A stretch of 59,147 nucleotides of DNA from Helicobacteraceae bacterium (GCA_015488775.1 WFNF01000035.1:1-59147), one strand, 5' to 3'. Counted from the stretch's first letter, positions 25,628 to 34,265 are shown. The notes: generated from the letters alone by a model not told the origin. Numbers and translations: made by a program.

Positions 25628-26392
25628 TTAAGCCTTTATCTTGATTTTTTCCACTACTGTTCGAAGTTTATCTTTAACCTCAAAAACACCATCTATCTCT
25701 AGGTATCTACCATTAAATTCTAAAGACTTATCTCTTTTAATAATATTTTCATCTATATGCACTATATCTTCTATCTCATCAACCTTAAGAGCAAAAATCT
25801 CATCACCCTCACCCAACATTAAAATCTTTTGAGATTCATTAGCAACTTGGTCTGATAAAATCTGCATCTTATCTAAATAAGATATAGTGTTTGTATATAT
25901 CTCTTTTACACTATTTTCACACCATTCTATAGCACTGTTTTTATCTATCTTTTTTTTATCAAGAACGGTAATGGCACTTTTATGTAGATTTTTATGATGT
26001 TTATCTAACTCTACTAAAACATTAATAACTTCATTATCATAAGAGCTGAAGTTATCTATCCACTTACCTAAATTACACATATGTGGATTTGTTGTTTTAG
26101 AAAATGCTACATCATTATGAACACTATCGCTTAAAGAATCAAGCCAAGCTTTATGTTGAGCTTTTAAATCATCAAACATATTGTGAATTTTATCTATATA
26201 ACTCTCTTTAGATATCATCTTTCTAAAAGAAGCAACCTCTACTACTTTATCTTCATAGTTTATAATCCCATCAATAACTTTACTTTTAGAGTTTGATGGT
26301 GTTACATCACCAAGATTTACTATACGATTAACATAATCTAAATCTAGTGCATAGTGTAAATCTTCTATGCTAAAAAGTAAAAACGATTTCAT
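25628..26392 (-). CDS. CheW protein interrupted by a CZB zinc-binding domain (copy 2)
   Basis: 254 residues, a clear tandem paralogue of the next gene with identical ligand spacing: His80, Cys106 (HMCNLGKW), His133 and His137 (HKNLH). CheW halves flank it at 1-64 (FSIEDLHYALDLDYVNRIV, VVEVASFRKMI) and about 191-254 (GDEIFALKVDEIEDI). The shared block FSKTTNPHMC is the most conserved part of the pair. The ATG overlaps the cheA stop (TAATG), so translation is coupled to the kinase. The two copies could tune CheA coupling by zinc occupancy or thiol oxidation, which is inference from the family. Confidence 0.9.
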   Translation of the reverse strand: MKSFLLFSIEDLHYALDLDYVNRIVNLGDVTPSNSKSKVIDGIINYEDKVVEVASFRKMISKESYIDKIHNMFDDLKAQHKAWLDSLSDSVHNDVAFSKTTNPHMCNLGKWIDNFSSYDNEVINVLVELDKHHKNLHKSAITVLDKKKIDKNSAIEWCENSVKEIYTNTISYLDKMQILSDQVANESQKILMLGEGDEIFALKVDEIEDIVHIDENIIKRDKSLEFNGRYLEIDGVFEVKDKLRTVVEKIKIKA

Positions 26393-29094
26393 TATGATGC
26401 TTCTTCAACTTTGATTTTAATCTCATGAGCTAAACCAAGCATCCCTAAAGGATCTAAAACCATAATTATTTGTCCATTACCAAGTAAAGCAGTTCCACTA
26501 AATAATGGATGTGAATCTAAAACACCCTCTAAAGGTTTTTGAACAACATCAAGTTGCCCTAAAAGTTCATTTACAACAACTGCTAAAAGGTTTCCTTTTA
26601 TATTTAGAACAACTATAGGTAAGTTTTCATCATCTAAAGAGTCTTTATCTAACATAGACTCAACAAAAAGAAGAGGTATAACCTCACCTCTAAGATATAT
26701 AAACTGTTCACCATGAAGTAACTCTATATCTTTTTTAGAGATTTTAACAGTTTCACTTACACTTTCCATAGGGAAACCATAATGAATTTCACTAAGAGAT
26801 ACATGAAGTAAAGATGTAACAGCTAAAGATACAGGTATAGTAAGAGTTATAGTAGTTCCCTTACCAATACTAGTACTTATAGATATAGTTCCACCAAAAC
26901 CCTCTATAGATTTTCTAACAACATCCATACCAACACCACGACCACTATATTCACTAATCTCATCAGCAGTTGATAAACCAGGTAACATAACTAATTCAGC
27001 TTTTTGGTTATCACTTAAAGCATCAATCTGATCAAGTGTTAGAAGCTCTTTTTCTAAAACTTTTTGTATAACTTTTTCAACATTTATACCAGCACCATCA
27101 TCTTTAATCTCTATAATTATCTTATCTGATTGTGAGTAAGCTTTTAACTCTATAAGACCAACAGGATCTTTCTCAGCTTCTTTTCTAACCTCTGGAAGTT
27201 CTATACCATGATCAAGAGAGTTTCTCATAATATGTATCATAGGATCAGCCATCATCTCTATAATATTTTTATCTAGCTTAGTCTCTCCACCATCCATTTT
27301 TAAAGTAACTTTTTTATTTAGGTTTTTAGAGATATCACGAACTAGTTTTGGGTACCTATCAAAAACATAAGATATAGGTAACATTCTCATACCCATGATT
27401 AAATCTTGTAGTTGTTCAGATAAACGATTTATAAAAGTATATTTTTCTAAAATGGCTCTTTTTATACTCTCTGAGTTCATGTTATGTACACCATCAGCTA
27501 AGTATGGAAGTGAGTTTTTAGCTACAAGAAGTTCTCCAACTATATTCATAAGATGGTCAATAGAATCTTGGTCTATTTTAACTGTTTTACCTATTACATT
27601 TTTTTTGTGAACCTCTTTTTCTGCTGTAGGTTTTTTAGCAGGTGTATCTTTTACAACTTCAGCTTTTACTTCAGGGGTAGGTTCAACTTTTGGAGCTTCA
27701 ACTACTTTTTCCTCTTTAGCTATAGGTTCATCTTTAACTACAACATCTTCGATAACTTCTTTTTCCTCTTTAACAACTTCATCTTCAACTACACTATTTT
27801 CATCTATAAGACCAAGAGCTTTATTAATATATTGCTTAATTTCATCAATACTTTCAAAATTTTCTGGCATATCACTATCGTAAGCTCTAGCAAAAGAGAG
27901 CATAGAGATAATTCTATCTTTATCCTCTTTCACATCATTTGATTCTATAGCTTTTAACTGTTGTCTAAACATCTCCATTAAAGCTTCATTAACATTTTTA
28001 TCAGCAACTTTAGTGCCTGAGTCTGAATTAGATTTTGAAGCTACTGAACTTAAACTATCTACAAAATAATTTAATTTATTTAGGTTATTAACATCAATTG
28101 CTTCAGCAATTATTTTTAATCTTAATAATTTTTTATATGCAATGCTAGTGCTATTGATCAACTCTAAAGTTTTAGATATAGACTCAATAAACAAATCTTG
28201 ATTTTTATCTTTAATATGTGTCATCAAATCATTTTTTAACTCTATTAAGATATCTAAGTCTTCAATCTCTACATCCATATCAAGTAAAAGATTTGCATCT
28301 AGTTTTAAAAATCTCAATTCATCCATAAAGTTAAAAAGTGAATCTTCTATCTCTTCATATGAAGCATATATAAACGCTGTAATATCTACACATAGATTTA
28401 ATCCCTCTTCATCATCAAGTCCACTTAATATATTTTTTGCACCATCTTCACTCATTGTTGTATTTATATATATAACACTATCACCTAAAAGTGAAAGGGT
28501 ATAGATTGGGTCATTACCAAAAACCATACAAGAGGTGTCTATATCAAAATTTACTGCAAAAAGATGTTTATCGTTTATAGTATTTTCATCTAGTTTAATA
28601 TCTTCAAAGTGTAGGGTAAAAGCATCTGATTTTAAAGTTTTTATATCCATATTTATAATAGATTTTGGATCATCAACTAGCTGAAGTGGACAACTCCATT
28701 CAACTTTTTTATCATCTTTACCCATAATGTCATTTAAAGATTTTACAATTGATTTTTTTGTATCTTCATCTGCGTCAACTATATCTTCACTATCTTCAGC
28801 CGCTTCAATAAGATTTAGAACCTCATCAAATGCATCATAAAGTACATCAACCATCTCAGGTTTAAACTCTATTTTTGAAGCTCTCAACATATCTAAAAGA
28901 TCTTCGGCAGAATGTGTAATATCTTTTACAGACTCAAAACCTACAATTCCAGAACCACCTTTTAGTGTATGTGCTGCTCTAAAAACAGAATTTAAAAGCT
29001 CAGGGTCATCTCCACCAATATCACTTAAGTTCTGATCAATAAATGCTAAATTTTCTCGTGCTTCTTGTAAAAATTGTTCTAATAATGGGTTCAT
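26392..29094 (-). CDS. cheA: CheA-type chemotaxis histidine kinase, long form without receiver
   Basis: 900 residues against 654 in E. coli. The N-terminal Hpt domain has AAHTLKGGSG with His42. Residues about 130-430 match no domain I recognise and are mixed alpha/beta. An acidic Lys/Glu/Pro linker (about 430-500) leads to the P3 dimerisation helix (DQDSIDHLMNIVGELL-like, in VKIDQDSIDHLMNIVGELL), the kinase domain (HIMRNSLDHGIE, DDGAGIN, SGRGVGMDVV) and the P5 CheW-like domain. There is no C-terminal receiver, unlike the CheA-Y usual in Campylobacterota flagellar chemotaxis. AAGGAA at 29106-29101 sits 6 bases before the ATG at 29094, ruling out the longer frame from 29130. Confidence 0.95.
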   Translation of the reverse strand: MNPLLEQFLQEARENLAFIDQNLSDIGGDDPELLNSVFRAAHTLKGGSGIVGFESVKDITHSAEDLLDMLRASKIEFKPEMVDVLYDAFDEVLNLIEAAEDSEDIVDADEDTKKSIVKSLNDIMGKDDKKVEWSCPLQLVDDPKSIINMDIKTLKSDAFTLHFEDIKLDENTINDKHLFAVNFDIDTSCMVFGNDPIYTLSLLGDSVIYINTTMSEDGAKNILSGLDDEEGLNLCVDITAFIYASYEEIEDSLFNFMDELRFLKLDANLLLDMDVEIEDLDILIELKNDLMTHIKDKNQDLFIESISKTLELINSTSIAYKKLLRLKIIAEAIDVNNLNKLNYFVDSLSSVASKSNSDSGTKVADKNVNEALMEMFRQQLKAIESNDVKEDKDRIISMLSFARAYDSDMPENFESIDEIKQYINKALGLIDENSVVEDEVVKEEKEVIEDVVVKDEPIAKEEKVVEAPKVEPTPEVKAEVVKDTPAKKPTAEKEVHKKNVIGKTVKIDQDSIDHLMNIVGELLVAKNSLPYLADGVHNMNSESIKRAILEKYTFINRLSEQLQDLIMGMRMLPISYVFDRYPKLVRDISKNLNKKVTLKMDGGETKLDKNIIEMMADPMIHIMRNSLDHGIELPEVRKEAEKDPVGLIELKAYSQSDKIIIEIKDDGAGINVEKVIQKVLEKELLTLDQIDALSDNQKAELVMLPGLSTADEISEYSGRGVGMDVVRKSIEGFGGTISISTSIGKGTTITLTIPVSLAVTSLLHVSLSEIHYGFPMESVSETVKISKKDIELLHGEQFIYLRGEVIPLLFVESMLDKDSLDDENLPIVVLNIKGNLLAVVVNELLGQLDVVQKPLEGVLDSHPLFSGTALLGNGQIIMVLDPLGMLGLAHEIKIKVEEAS

Positions 29095-29104
29095 AATATC
29101 TTCC

Positions 29105-29470
29105 TTACTTTGTGCAAAAAATGTCCACAAAACCTTTTAAATAATCTGGTTTTATTGGTTTAGTTTCAAAAAGGTTTGCTCCAACATTATATGCTTGGAT
29201 TTTATCATCCTCTTTTGCTTGAGTTGTAATCATAATAATTGGTGTATTTTTAAATTTATCATTTTTTCTTATCTCTTGGACAAATGAATAACCATCCATA
29301 ATAGGCATATTAACATCAACTAGATACATATCAATATCATTATCTAGTGACTTTTCTAATGCTTCCATCCCGTTTTCTGCTTCAACAACCTCAATACCAA
29401 ACCCTTTTAAAAGAGAACCATGATACGACCTTACAGTTTTTGAATCATCTACTACCATTACCTTAGCCAT
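29105..29470 (-). CDS. CheY-like single-domain response regulator (first of two, adjacent to cheA)
   Basis: 121 residues, one complete receiver: Asp8/Asp9, phospho-acceptor Asp52 in LVDVNMPIMDG, Thr in MITTQA and Lys in ETKPIK. It lies 10 bases upstream of cheA with AGGAG before its ATG. The Phe/Tyr switch residue of flagellar CheY is not obvious, since the segment after the Thr reads GANLFETKP. It may therefore not bind the flagellar motor and instead serve as a phosphate sink or an array regulator. Confidence 0.9.
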   Translation of the reverse strand: MAKVMVVDDSKTVRSYHGSLLKGFGIEVVEAENGMEALEKSLDNDIDMYLVDVNMPIMDGYSFVQEIRKNDKFKNTPIIMITTQAKEDDKIQAYNVGANLFETKPIKPDYLKGFVDIFCTK

Positions 29471-29479
29471 AATTCTCTC

Positions 29480-29869
29480 CTAAAAAAATAATATTTCATC
29501 TTCATTGTCATGCTTTGTTTTACCAGAAAATGAGTCTCGTTTATCTTGAGCTATACTTATAGCGCTACTAAGTTTTTCTTGTAGTTTTGCCATAGATTCA
29601 ATAGCTAAAGACTCATCTTCACTATATGCATACTCAAATCTTTGAATACTTTGTTCAACACATTCAATAGCATCAATAGTAGCCGAAAGTTGTTGAGATA
29701 TAATATCTTGATACTGCAAAGCTTCAGCTGCATCATCATCAAGAGTACATCCACTTTTCTCTATAAAAGTTGCAAGTTTTAATGTTGCTTTTTTAGAGAG
29801 TTCTATAGTATCTGACTCAACTGACTTAATGTGTTTAAGTAGTTCATTTACCGATTTAAGTAATAACAT
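29480..29869 (-). CDS. Short CheZ-like protein, candidate CheY phosphatase
   Basis: 129 residues, wholly helical. LQYQDIISQQL carries Asp55 and Gln59, the D-x3-Q pattern and context of E. coli CheZ (FQDLTGQ, Asp143/Gln147), whose Gln activates water for CheY-P hydrolysis. It ends in an acidic aromatic tail, EDEILFF, like the CheY-binding C-terminus of CheZ. At about 60 percent of CheZ length it would form a minimal four-helix dimer. GGAG at 29879-29876 is 6 bases before the ATG at 29869, so this start is chosen over an ATG at 29881. It lies between two cheY genes. The call is by motif and context, without a search. Confidence 0.65.
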   Translation of the reverse strand: MLLLKSVNELLKHIKSVESDTIELSKKATLKLATFIEKSGCTLDDDAAEALQYQDIISQQLSATIDAIECVEQSIQRFEYAYSEDESLAIESMAKLQEKLSSAISIAQDKRDSFSGKTKHDNEDEILFF

Positions 29870-29882
29870 ATTTATCTCCATT

Positions 29883-30260
29883 TTATGCTGGTAATCTCAA
29901 TACTCTTGAAATTGCTGCTTTTAGTTGTGGTGCACTAAATGGCTTAACTATCCAGCCTGTTAATCCTAAGGCTTTACCTTGTTGCTTAACCTCATCTTTT
30001 GTCTCTGTAGTCAACATAAGAACAGGTGTTCTTTTTGTAATATCAAGCTCTCTTAGAGCTTTTAAAAACTCAAAACCATTCATAACAGGCATATTTAAAT
30101 CTGTAATAATCAAATCTGGTTTAAGAGAGCCAGATTGGATTTCAGCTAAAGCATCTTGTGCTTTTATATAAAATTTACTCTCTATAGGCATCTTAGCTGT
30201 TACAACTCTTGTTGAAGCTAGCGCAGTTTCTGAATCATCTACAAATAATACTAATGGCAT
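29883..30260 (-). CDS. CheY-like single-domain response regulator (second copy)
   Basis: 125 residues, a single receiver with Asp8/Asp9, phospho-acceptor Asp54 (IITDLNMPVMNG), Thr in LMLTTET and Lys in IVKPFS. Trp occupies the position next to the Lys loop (GWIVKPF). This receiver is closer to chemotaxis CheY proteins with a C-terminal KPFSAPQLKAAI helix than its sister at 29105-29470. It follows a 124-base gap with strong hairpins after cheR, and AAGGA precedes the ATG. It is probably the main substrate of CheA and of the adjacent CheZ-like protein, although which CheY is dephosphorylated is not evident. Confidence 0.9.
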   Translation of the reverse strand: MPLVLFVDDSETALASTRVVTAKMPIESKFYIKAQDALAEIQSGSLKPDLIITDLNMPVMNGFEFLKALRELDITKRTPVLMLTTETKDEVKQQGKALGLTGWIVKPFSAPQLKAAISRVLRLPA

Positions 30261-30287
30261 TTTTTATCCTTTTTTTATCATAATAAC

Positions 30288-30380
30288 ATTGGCAACGAAC
30301 CAATACAACCCTCAAACTACATAAAATTATGTACTTAAAAGGGTATTACTAAAAACTATAATAGCTTTTAATAATACCCT
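30288..30380 (-). other. three hairpins in the cheR-cheY gap
   Basis: The 124-base gap holds a long hairpin at 30340-30380: AGGGTATTA pairs with TAATACCCT, and inside it five more pairs, a mismatch and three pairs close on a TAA loop (about 17 bp). Next to it are TACATAA/TTATGTA (30318-30333) and ATTGG/CCAAT (30288-30304). No U-run follows on the minus strand. Partial termination or mRNA processing that separates expression of upstream and downstream genes is plausible. Confidence 0.6.
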
Positions 30381-30384
30381 CTAT

Positions 30385-31215
30385 CTACTTTTGGTAGATT
30401 AGAGTATCTCCTACTTTTTTTGCTTTAAAAACAGAAACTATGCGAGACATATACTCTGCGTGTCCTAAAAGTATAAAACCGTTAGGATTTAACATATCAT
30501 AAAAATTCATTGCAACCTCTTTTCTACTTGCATCATCAAAATATATCAACATATTTCTTGAAAAGATTACATCAAATTTACCAAGTTTTCTCATCTCAGA
30601 CTTATCAAAGATATTTGCAACTTGAAAATCAACGGTTCCTATTAAATCTTCACTTAACTTATAACTAAACTTCTTTTTTTCAAACCATTGAGATAAAATA
30701 TTTTTAGGTATAGCGTGAATACTCCTTTGAGAGTATTCTGATTTTTTTGCTTTTTCTATAACAGTTGAGTCTATATCTATACCAATAACCTCTATATCGC
30801 GTTTCTCAACAATCTCACCCTCTTCTATAATATGTAGGATTATAGAGTAAGGTTCTTCACCAGTTGAACAAGGTGCAGATAGTATTCTTATAGGCTCGCC
30901 TGCTCTTTTAGTTTTATCTATCTCGTGTAAAACATGATCAACTAAAACTTCAAACTGGTTTTTTTCTCTAAAAAAATAAGTTTCGTTAACAGTAACAGCG
31001 TTCATTAACTCTTGAAACTCAGAGCTATCTTTATCTTCAAATCTTAATTTAAAAAAATATTTTCTAAAATTATCAAAACCTAACTTTGAAGATCTTTCAT
31101 CAATATATTTTGATATTTTGTCAAAATGTTTATCATACTCCAAATATATACCACTTTTTCTATAGATATATTCACCCATTTTTTCAAAATTTTCTTTAGA
31201 TAAAAAGTTGCTCAT
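30385..31215 (-). CDS. cheR: Chemoreceptor glutamate methyltransferase CheR
   Basis: 276 residues. An N-terminal helical domain (1-75) precedes a SAM-dependent methyltransferase domain. The block NAVTVNETYFFREKNQFEVL (about 68-87) is the CheR signature, followed by RILSAPCSTGEEPYSI (SAM-binding), VIGIDID and FDVIFSRNMLIYFDD. It methylates receptor glutamates for adaptation, here most likely on the soluble two-tip receptor of the operon. AAGGGA precedes the ATG, 2 bases after the HEAT-repeat stop. No CheD is present in the cluster. Confidence 0.95.
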   Translation of the reverse strand: MSNFLSKENFEKMGEYIYRKSGIYLEYDKHFDKISKYIDERSSKLGFDNFRKYFFKLRFEDKDSSEFQELMNAVTVNETYFFREKNQFEVLVDHVLHEIDKTKRAGEPIRILSAPCSTGEEPYSIILHIIEEGEIVEKRDIEVIGIDIDSTVIEKAKKSEYSQRSIHAIPKNILSQWFEKKKFSYKLSEDLIGTVDFQVANIFDKSEMRKLGKFDVIFSRNMLIYFDDASRKEVAMNFYDMLNPNGFILLGHAEYMSRIVSVFKAKKVGDTLIYQK

Positions 31216-31217
31216 AA

Positions 31218-31841
31218 TTATCCCTTAATCATTTTGATAGCATTATCTACACTAAAAACTACATACGGATCGTTATCAAATCTAGTTTTTAATGAATCTA
31301 AAAGTTTTATATCTTCCTCTTGACCTATCTCTGACATATAATCAACAGCAGTCATCGCAACATTAATATCATCCTCTTTTTCAAGTAGTTCGATCAACAT
31401 ATCTCTTGACTCACTAAAATTTACATCACCTAAAACATTTATAGCGAAAATCCTTAAATCTCTATCATCACCTATCATAAACTTTACAATGTAGTACTTT
31501 ATAGCTTCACCATAATCTCTAAGTATAGAAATACCAAGATTTCTAGTAAAGGCATTGTCTAACTTTAAAAGATTCATAACCTCTTCAATTGGTGCGTCTT
31601 CTGTTGGCATATTTGAAAGTATTGCAGCTATTCTTGACTCAAACTCTTTAGTAGTTTTTTTATCTATAAGCTTTTTTACAAGAACATCTGGACCACCATC
31701 GAACTTAGCAATCTGATCTAATGCAGAAGACTTTTCATCAAAATCATCAGACTCTCTAAAAAATTCTACCGCTTCCTCTAAAGAATCAAAAGTTACTAAC
31801 TCTTCAATAGCTTGTGATTTATGTTTTTTTACTAATGCCAT
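31218..31841 (-). CDS. HEAT-repeat protein of the chemosensory cluster
   Basis: 207 residues of alpha-solenoid repeats, visible as recurring paired helices: NAFTRNLGISILRDYGE, RDLRIFAINVLGDVN, DINVAMTAVDYMSEIGQ (about 30-residue spacing). HEAT proteins are scaffolds and carry no catalysis. Its first seven codons' worth of sequence, MALVKK, is identical to the start of the chemoreceptor encoded upstream at 34266-36149, with matching DNA. It sits between cheB and cheR, so it may dock the modification enzymes or CheA onto the array. I do not know a named orthologue. Confidence 0.8.
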   Translation of the reverse strand: MALVKKHKSQAIEELVTFDSLEEAVEFFRESDDFDEKSSALDQIAKFDGGPDVLVKKLIDKKTTKEFESRIAAILSNMPTEDAPIEEVMNLLKLDNAFTRNLGISILRDYGEAIKYYIVKFMIGDDRDLRIFAINVLGDVNFSESRDMLIELLEKEDDINVAMTAVDYMSEIGQEEDIKLLDSLKTRFDNDPYVVFSVDNAIKMIKG

Positions 31842-31849
31842 AATATTTC

Positions 31850-32902
31850 CTATTTAAAAGTTGCTATTTTTTTTAAAATACGATTAAATGGTAATTGCTC
31901 TTGCACACCACCACGATCAAATGCTTCTTTAGGCATACCATAAACTGTTGCACTCTCTTCGCTTTCACCTAAAGTATAACCACCATCTTTTTTTATCTCT
32001 ACCATACCATCTGCGCCATCATCACCAATACCTGTTAAAAGTACGCCAATAATTGCACTACCACCAAATACTTGGACTCCACTTTTAAACATCTCATCTA
32101 CACTAGGTTTAAAAAAACCTCTAGTTTCATTAGACTCTCTAATAACAATTTTCCCTGAAACTTTTTTTGCAAAGTGTAGATGGACTCCACCTCTTGCTAA
32201 ATAAATTTTGGAAGCAACTATCTCCATGTTTGATTTAGTATGTACAACTTCTAGGCTACTTACCTTGTTTAATCTTGCTGCAAAAGCTTCAGTAAATTGT
32301 TCAGGCATATGTTGAACAATAACTACAGGGTATGGGTAACAAGGGTTTATTGATGAACATATCTGCTCAATCAAACCTGGACCTCCAGTTGATGCGCCTA
32401 TAAGTAATACCTTCTCAAAATCTTCATTACATTTTTGCATCTCATTTTGTGTATTAGGCGCGCGTCGTCTTTCTCTAACCCTAGGTTGAGAAAGTTTAGA
32501 TTTTATACGTCTTTTAGAGATTCTACTTAAAGATTTAACTTTCATTAAAATCTCTTCTTTGTTTACATCGTCTCCAACTTGCATAGTTCCAGGCTTTGCA
32601 ACATAATCCATTGCACCTAATTCTAAAGCTTCTACAGTTGTAGTAGCATCAGCACTTGTTAATGAACTTACCATTAAAACTGCACTAGGATTTTTTTCCA
32701 TAATCTCTTTTAAGGCAGTTAGACCATCCATAACAGGCATATTAACGTCCATTGTTATAACATCATAATCTGTAGCACAAGCCATATCAACAGCTATTTT
32801 TCCATTTTTTGCTATATCTATCTCAAAGCCAAGTTCAGAAATTAAACTTGTAAGTTGTTTTCTAACTAATGCAGAATCATCTACTATAAGTACTTTTTTC
32901 AT
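31850..32902 (-). CDS. cheB: Chemoreceptor glutamate methylesterase CheB
   Basis: 350 residues: a receiver (1-125) with Asp8/Asp9, phospho-acceptor Asp52 (VITMDVNMPVMDG), Ser/Thr in MVSSLTS and Lys in VAKPGT, then an Arg-rich linker and the methylesterase domain. The catalytic triad is visible as Ser in LIGASTGGPG, His in VIVQHMPEQF and Asp in GIGDDGADGM. It removes methyl groups and deamidates receptor glutamines when phosphorylated by CheA. It starts in the stop of the triple-CheW gene (ATGA overlap), with AAGGA before the ATG. Confidence 0.96.
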   Translation of the reverse strand: MKKVLIVDDSALVRKQLTSLISELGFEIDIAKNGKIAVDMACATDYDVITMDVNMPVMDGLTALKEIMEKNPSAVLMVSSLTSADATTTVEALELGAMDYVAKPGTMQVGDDVNKEEILMKVKSLSRISKRRIKSKLSQPRVRERRRAPNTQNEMQKCNEDFEKVLLIGASTGGPGLIEQICSSINPCYPYPVVIVQHMPEQFTEAFAARLNKVSSLEVVHTKSNMEIVASKIYLARGGVHLHFAKKVSGKIVIRESNETRGFFKPSVDEMFKSGVQVFGGSAIIGVLLTGIGDDGADGMVEIKKDGGYTLGESEESATVYGMPKEAFDRGGVQEQLPFNRILKKIATFK

Positions 32903-34263
32903 ACTTGTCCTTTTGAATAAACTTCATTAATATTTAATAGCATTACTAATCTCTCTCCATCTTCAAGATGAAGAACATTAGTAAATAGTGCATCATCATC
33001 ACTTGAAGCTTTTAGTTCATTTTTATATATATTCATAACATCATTTACATGATCAACATAAAAACCTATTTTTTTGTCATCATTTGTACAAACAACAATC
33101 TTTTTATCTTCGCCAAGTTCTAATTTTTTTCCTAGACGATTATGTAAAGAACCTATCGGCACAACCTGACCTCTAATGTTTATAAGTCCTCTAATACCCT
33201 CTGGAGCTTGAGCGATGCTAATATCTTTTGTATAATCAATAATCTCATCAATCTCATCAATATTAAAAGCGTATTCCTCATCAGCAATTTTAAATGTTAA
33301 AACTTCAAGTACAACATCTTGAGCCTCTTTTTTTTCTTCATGGTTAGTATTTGAATCTAAAAATTTTCTATTTTCACCAAGCCAGTCTAAAAAAACATAC
33401 TCATCTAGCAAAGATATAAGTTGATCATCATCATGAACTATTCCAGATATTTTTTTATCTTGAAAATGTTGAGGTAGAGTGTCTATATTTTTTTTATTAA
33501 AATCTTTAATATTTAAAATTTCATCAACTTTTACACCAAATACATCATCGCCAATTTTAATTATAATAACTCTATTTTTATCACAAGAGTACTCTTTAAA
33601 ACCATAAAATGTTCTAAGATCCATTATCGCTCTTAAATCACCTCTTAGTGAGGTAATACCTATAAGCTCTTTACTAGATCCTGCAACTGCTGTAATATTT
33701 TGTGGAACTACAATAATCTCATTTAAGTATTCAATATTTATTGAAAAAAGTTCTTCACCCATTTTAAAAAGTAAAAATCTTTCATACTCATCTTGATCAA
33801 CAATTTCATCTTCAGCACTAATATTATCTTTTACTGTATCTACATCTAAAGGTTTAAAGTCTATCTCTTTAAATAAAAGCTCTAAACTAATAAGTTGTAT
33901 AATCTCATCTTCAGTTTTAATAATAGCTACAATAGCATCTTCACTATCTTCAATTCTCTCTACATCTTTAGAGTCAACCTCAATAGAGTCAATTACCTCT
34001 TCAACATACAAAGAAAAGCTAGAACCATCTAAAGACAAAACTCTATTTTTATCATTTGCTTCACTAATAGAGTTCTCTAAAAGACAATTTACACTAATTA
34101 CAGTAGCAATATCTCCAGAGACTGCACTAATACCTAAAATAGATTTAGGTGTTAGCACAATTTTAGTTATTTCAGGTACTCTTAGTATCTGATTGATATG
34201 TTTTGTTTCTATTGCGTACTTCACACCATCTTGTGAAATAACTAAAATCTCTAAATTTTCCAT
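32899..34263 (-). CDS. Triple-domain CheW coupling protein
   Basis: 454 residues comprising three tandem CheW-like domains: about 1-130 (VISQDGVKYAIETKHINQIL), 160-300 (FKMGEELFSINIEYLNEII, LIGITSLRGDLRAIMDLR) and 312-452 (FKIADEEYAFNIDEIDEII, IRGLINIRGQVVPIGSLHN). Domains 2 and 3 keep the RG(D/Q) motif of receptor- and CheA-binding CheW, while domain 1 is weaker (ISAVSGDIATVISV). Multi-CheW proteins can bridge several CheA or receptor units in a baseplate. It lies 2 bases after the receptor gene and overlaps cheB by 4. Confidence 0.9.
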   Translation of the reverse strand: MENLEILVISQDGVKYAIETKHINQILRVPEITKIVLTPKSILGISAVSGDIATVISVNCLLENSISEANDKNRVLSLDGSSFSLYVEEVIDSIEVDSKDVERIEDSEDAIVAIIKTEDEIIQLISLELLFKEIDFKPLDVDTVKDNISAEDEIVDQDEYERFLLFKMGEELFSINIEYLNEIIVVPQNITAVAGSSKELIGITSLRGDLRAIMDLRTFYGFKEYSCDKNRVIIIKIGDDVFGVKVDEILNIKDFNKKNIDTLPQHFQDKKISGIVHDDDQLISLLDEYVFLDWLGENRKFLDSNTNHEEKKEAQDVVLEVLTFKIADEEYAFNIDEIDEIIDYTKDISIAQAPEGIRGLINIRGQVVPIGSLHNRLGKKLELGEDKKIVVCTNDDKKIGFYVDHVNDVMNIYKNELKASSDDDALFTNVLHLEDGERLVMLLNINEVYSKGQV

Positions 34264-34265
34264 AA

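Noticed and set aside
27553-27942. 129-codon frame on the plus strand, rich in Phe
   Set aside because: It is opposite the acidic linker of cheA, where GAA repeats read as TTC on the other strand; no ribosome site.
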